Of a stretch of 8,963 nucleotides of DNA, positions 6,815 through 8,963 are shown in pieces (position 1 is the first letter of the stretch; each line of letters opens with the position of its first letter). The position numbers and the translations under genes were made by a program. The stretch covers positions 1 through 8,963 of the forward strand of contig JBFWQW010000113.1 of the NCBI GenBank assembly GCA_050249235.1. The letters run 5' to 3'. Under the pieces are notes generated by a model that searched no databases, was not told the origin of the DNA, and was given only the letters and a program-made list of their open reading frames with translations. The DNA comes from JAEKLB01 sp050249235. GTDB taxonomy: Bacteria > Actinomycetota > Acidimicrobiia > Acidimicrobiales > CADCSY01.

Positions 6815-8145
6815 GCCTGCCGACGGTCGCCATCGTGGGCCGACCCAACGTCGGCAAGTCGACGCTCCTCAACCGCATCGTCGGCCGCCGGGCCGCCATC
6901 GTCGAGGAGAAGCCGGGCGTCACCCGCGACCGCAAGGAGGTCGAGGGCGAGTGGTCCGGCCGCCGGTTCACGGTGGTCGACACCGGTGGCTGGCTGGCCA
7001 AGGGCGACGCCCTCGACGAGAAGGTGAGCCGGCAGTCCGAGAAGGCGTGGCAGGAGGCCGACGTCGTGCTCTTCGTCGCCGACGCGTCCGTGGGCGTCAC
7101 GGCCGACGACCGGGCCGTGGCCGGCCGCCTCCGGACGCGGACCGGCCCGATCCTGCTGGTCGCCAACAAGGTCGACGGCGACAACCGGGAGGGCGAGGCG
7201 TGGGAGCTGCTCAAGCTCGGCCTCGGCGATCCGTGGCCGGTGAGCGCCCTGCACGGCCGCCGCACCGGCGACCTGCTCGACGAGATCGTCCGCCTCCTGC
7301 CCGCCCCCGACGCCGACGAGGTCGTCGCCGAGCTCGAGTACGGCGACGCCGACCGGCTCCCGGGCGACGCCCTGCCCGACGTCCCGGCGGTGGCGATCGT
7401 CGGCCGGCCCAACGTCGGGAAGTCGACGCTGTTCAACCGGCTCATCGGCGACGAGCGGTCGGTCGTCCACGACCTGCCCGGCACGACCCGGGACACGATC
7501 GACACCGAGGTCGACACCCCCGAGGGCCGGCTCCGCTTCGTGGACACGGCCGGCATGCGGCGCAAGTCCCGCATCGACGAGGGCACCGAGTACTACTCGC
7601 TGGTCCGGGCCCTCCAGGCCATCGACGAGGCCGACATCGCCGTCCTGGTGATCGACGCCACCGAGGGCGTGACCCACCAGGACCAGCGCCTGGCCGAGCG
7701 GGTCGACGCGGCCGGCTGCCCGATCGTGATCCTGCTCAACAAGTGGGAGCTGCTCGACGCCGAGGGCCGCCAGGACGTCGAGTTCCAGGTGCGCGACCGC
7801 CTCCACTTCCTGGCCCAGTCGCCGGTGTTGAAGGGGAGCGCCCTCAGCGGCAAGGGCATCCACCGGATCCTCCCGGCGCTGGCCGACGCGGTCGACTCGT
7901 ATCACAAGCGGGTGCCCACCCGGGCCCTGAACCAGCTCCTCCAGGCGGCCCAGGCCTCCCAGCCACCGCCCACCGGCCGGGTGCTCTACGGCACCCAGGG
8001 CGCCACCGACCCGCCCACCTTCACCCTCTTCGCCAACCGCGACCTGCCGCCGTCGTACCTCCGCTACCTCGAGCGCCGCATCCGGGAGCACTTCGGCTTC
8101 GGCAACACGCCCCTCAAGATCCGGGTCCGCAACCGCTCGGCCTGA
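6811..8145 (+). CDS. der: Ribosome assembly GTPase Der (EngA)
   Basis: An essential GTPase for maturation of the 50S ribosomal subunit, with two tandem G domains and a C-terminal KH-like domain; 444 residues, a usual length. G domain 1 has GRPNVGKST (10-18), DTGGW (from D57) and NKVD (119-122). An acidic linker (about 163-190) follows. G domain 2 has a second GRPNVGKST (198-206), DTAGM (from D245) and NKWE (310-313). The last residue of this G4 motif is Glu where Asp is canonical, a conservative change at the guanine-contacting position. The KH-like part, from about residue 363, contains ALNQLLQAA, GTQGATDPPTFTLFANRD and YLRYLERRIREHFGFGNTPLKIRVR, as expected for Der. The ATG start overlaps the stop of the DUF512 gene by ATGA and puts the P-loop at the normal position; no Shine-Dalgarno sequence is needed if translation is coupled. 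Confidence 0.97.
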   Translation: MSLPTVAIVGRPNVGKSTLLNRIVGRRAAIVEEKPGVTRDRKEVEGEWSGRRFTVVDTGGWLAKGDALDEKVSRQSEKAWQEADVVLFVADASVGVTADDRAVAGRLRTRTGPILLVANKVDGDNREGEAWELLKLGLGDPWPVSALHGRRTGDLLDEIVRLLPAPDADEVVAELEYGDADRLPGDALPDVPAVAIVGRPNVGKSTLFNRLIGDERSVVHDLPGTTRDTIDTEVDTPEGRLRFVDTAGMRRKSRIDEGTEYYSLVRALQAIDEADIAVLVIDATEGVTHQDQRLAERVDAAGCPIVILLNKWELLDAEGRQDVEFQVRDRLHFLAQSPVLKGSALSGKGIHRILPALADAVDSYHKRVPTRALNQLLQAAQASQPPPTGRVLYGTQGATDPPTFTLFANRDLPPSYLRYLERRIREHFGFGNTPLKIRVRNRSA

Positions 8146-8146
8146 C

Positions 8147-8158
8147 CCGCCCGGGCGG
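8147..8158. other. Perfect 12-bp palindrome after der
   Basis: CCGCCCGGGCGG is its own reverse complement and starts 2 nt after the der stop codon. As RNA it could form only a very short hairpin with a CCGG-type loop. No T-run follows, so it is at best a weak terminator element; in DNA this GC-rich such palindromes may arise by chance. Confidence 0.3.
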
Positions 8159-8194
8159 CGAGCGGTGCCGGGAGACCGGACCGGGGCTCGCCAC

Positions 8195-8200
8195 TACGCT
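8195..8200 (+). promoter_or_regulatory. -10 box TACGCT for the phosphatase gene, leaderless type
   Basis: TACGCT is followed by 8 nt (TCGTCGCC) and then the ATG at 8209, which predicts a leaderless transcript. A weak candidate -35, GAGACC (8172-8177), lies 17 nt upstream. The same TACGCT hexamer precedes ispH. There is no Shine-Dalgarno sequence in front of the ATG. Confidence 0.5.
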
Positions 8201-8208
8201 TCGTCGCC

Positions 8209-8963
8209 ATGCTGGACCGTCCGTACCTGGCGATCCTGGCGGTGGCCGTGCTCGGCGCGGTCGTCGTCTGGGGCCGGTCGGCGGCCCGGCTCCAGCGGGC
8301 CAGGCGCCGCATCGAGCGGGCCAACGGCTACGAGAGCGAGTCGGCCATGCTGGCCCGGGCCGCCTTCTTCAAGGAGGCCCACACGGTCGTCCTCTACGCC
8401 GGGCTGGCCGTGATCGCCGGGGCCGAGGCGTGGAGCCGCGACGACCGGGCCGACCTGGTGCTGCTCGTCGTGGTGGTGCCCGTCGTGGTTTCACTGCGCT
8501 ACGCCCGCGACCTGCTCGAGCACACCCGCCTCACCGAGAGCCGGTCGCACCTGGAGCAGCGGGCCGAGGAGGTGCTCGAGCAGGAGGAGCTGGCCCCCCG
8601 CCGATGGGCCGACCGGCTCGCCCCCGACCGGGTGCCGGCCATGCCCGGCTTCGAGATCGGCACCCTCTACCGGGCCGGCAGCGGGATGATGGCCGGCGAC
8701 TTCTACGACGTGGTCCGGACCGCCCCGACGCGGGTGGCCGCCGTCATCGGCGACGTCTCCGGCCACGGCATCGAGCCCTCCATCACCGCCTTCCAGGCCA
8801 AGCACCTGCTGCGGGTCTTCCTCGAGCAGTACCGCGACCCGGCCCAGGCCCTCGAGGAGGTCAACGCCCAGCTCCTCTCGACCCGGCCGGAGGAGTTCAT
8901 CTCCCTCGCGGTGGTGCTGTTCGACACCACCGCCGGCACGCTGCGCTACGCCTCGGCCGGCCA
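8209..8963 (+). CDS. Membrane-anchored SpoIIE-type PP2C serine/threonine phosphatase (3'-truncated by window)
   Basis: The frame is open from ATG 8209 to the window end, 251 complete codons. The N-terminus has three hydrophobic segments: about residues 5-21 (PYLAILAVAVLGAVVVW), 59-75 and 82-99, with a basic stretch (ARRRIER) after the first. A charged, Glu-rich helical linker (about 104-128) follows and could be a coiled coil. The catalytic part begins near residue 149 and shows SpoIIE/RsbU-like motifs: AGSGMMAGDFYDV with D164, VIGDVSGHGIEPS with D182, and ASAGH at the very end of the window. The two aspartates are the expected metal ligands of PP2C folds. Proteins of this type usually dephosphorylate anti-anti-sigma factors and so control alternative sigma factors; the partner is not in the window. 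The start is supported by the -10 box and by the hydrophobic segment directly after it. A C-terminal extra domain cannot be judged. Confidence 0.88.
   Translation, partial: MLDRPYLAILAVAVLGAVVVWGRSAARLQRARRRIERANGYESESAMLARAAFFKEAHTVVLYAGLAVIAGAEAWSRDDRADLVLLVVVVPVVVSLRYARDLLEHTRLTESRSHLEQRAEEVLEQEELAPRRWADRLAPDRVPAMPGFEIGTLYRAGSGMMAGDFYDVVRTAPTRVAAVIGDVSGHGIEPSITAFQAKHLLRVFLEQYRDPAQALEEVNAQLLSTRPEEFISLAVVLFDTTAGTLRYASAG

Noticed and set aside
8146..8208. Intrinsic terminator after der
   Set aside because: The palindrome is short, without a proper loop, and no T-run follows it.

Overview
The window comes from a very high-GC bacterium, by eye roughly three quarters G+C, with third codon positions almost always G or C. 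The gene content, the GTG starts, and the TAnnnT boxes directly in front of start codons without Shine-Dalgarno sequences point to an actinobacterium. Acidimicrobiia or a relative is my best guess, as inference only. Coding density is high and every gene is a housekeeping or regulatory type. I see no mobile element, CRISPR array, tRNA or rRNA.

Layout. (1) Positions 1-2131: the 3' part of a prephenate dehydrogenase with an ACT domain (tyrA), overlapping by 4 nt the start of aroA (EPSP synthase). Both belong to aromatic amino acid synthesis. (2) 2231-3531: cytidylate kinase (cmk), overlapping by 4 nt a PlsC-type 1-acylglycerol-phosphate acyltransferase. (3) 3532-3619: a G-rich, repetitive gap between convergent genes. 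(4) 3620-4621, minus strand: ispH, the last enzyme of the MEP isoprenoid pathway. (5) 4704-5339: a methyltransferase with an unusual motif I, divergent from ispH across an 82-nt gap that contains a short tandem repeat. (6) 5432-8145: a PDZ / radical-SAM-like / DUF512 protein, overlapping by 4 nt der (engA), a double-GTPase ribosome assembly factor. (7) 8209 to the window end: the 5' part of a membrane-anchored SpoIIE-type PP2C phosphatase.

How the genes fit together. The order tyrA-aroA-cmk-plsC followed by der resembles conserved neighbourhoods of actinobacteria and Firmicutes. In many clostridia aroA-cmk-plsC-ispH and DUF512-der are also neighbours, but there ispH reads in the same direction as cmk and plsC. 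Here ispH is flipped and carries the methyltransferase back-to-back with it. Within transcription units, genes are coupled by GTGA or ATGA overlaps. At four of the five unit heads visible here (cmk, ispH, the DUF512 gene and the phosphatase gene) a TAnnnT -10 box lies only 6-9 nt before the start codon. This suggests leaderless or nearly leaderless transcripts. The fifth, the methyltransferase gene, has only a degenerate box.

No wholly new multi-gene system is evident. The points most worth a second look are the methyltransferase with its non-glycine-rich motif I, the DUF512 protein of unknown function tied to der, the consistent leaderless architecture, and the G-tract repeat between plsC and ispH.
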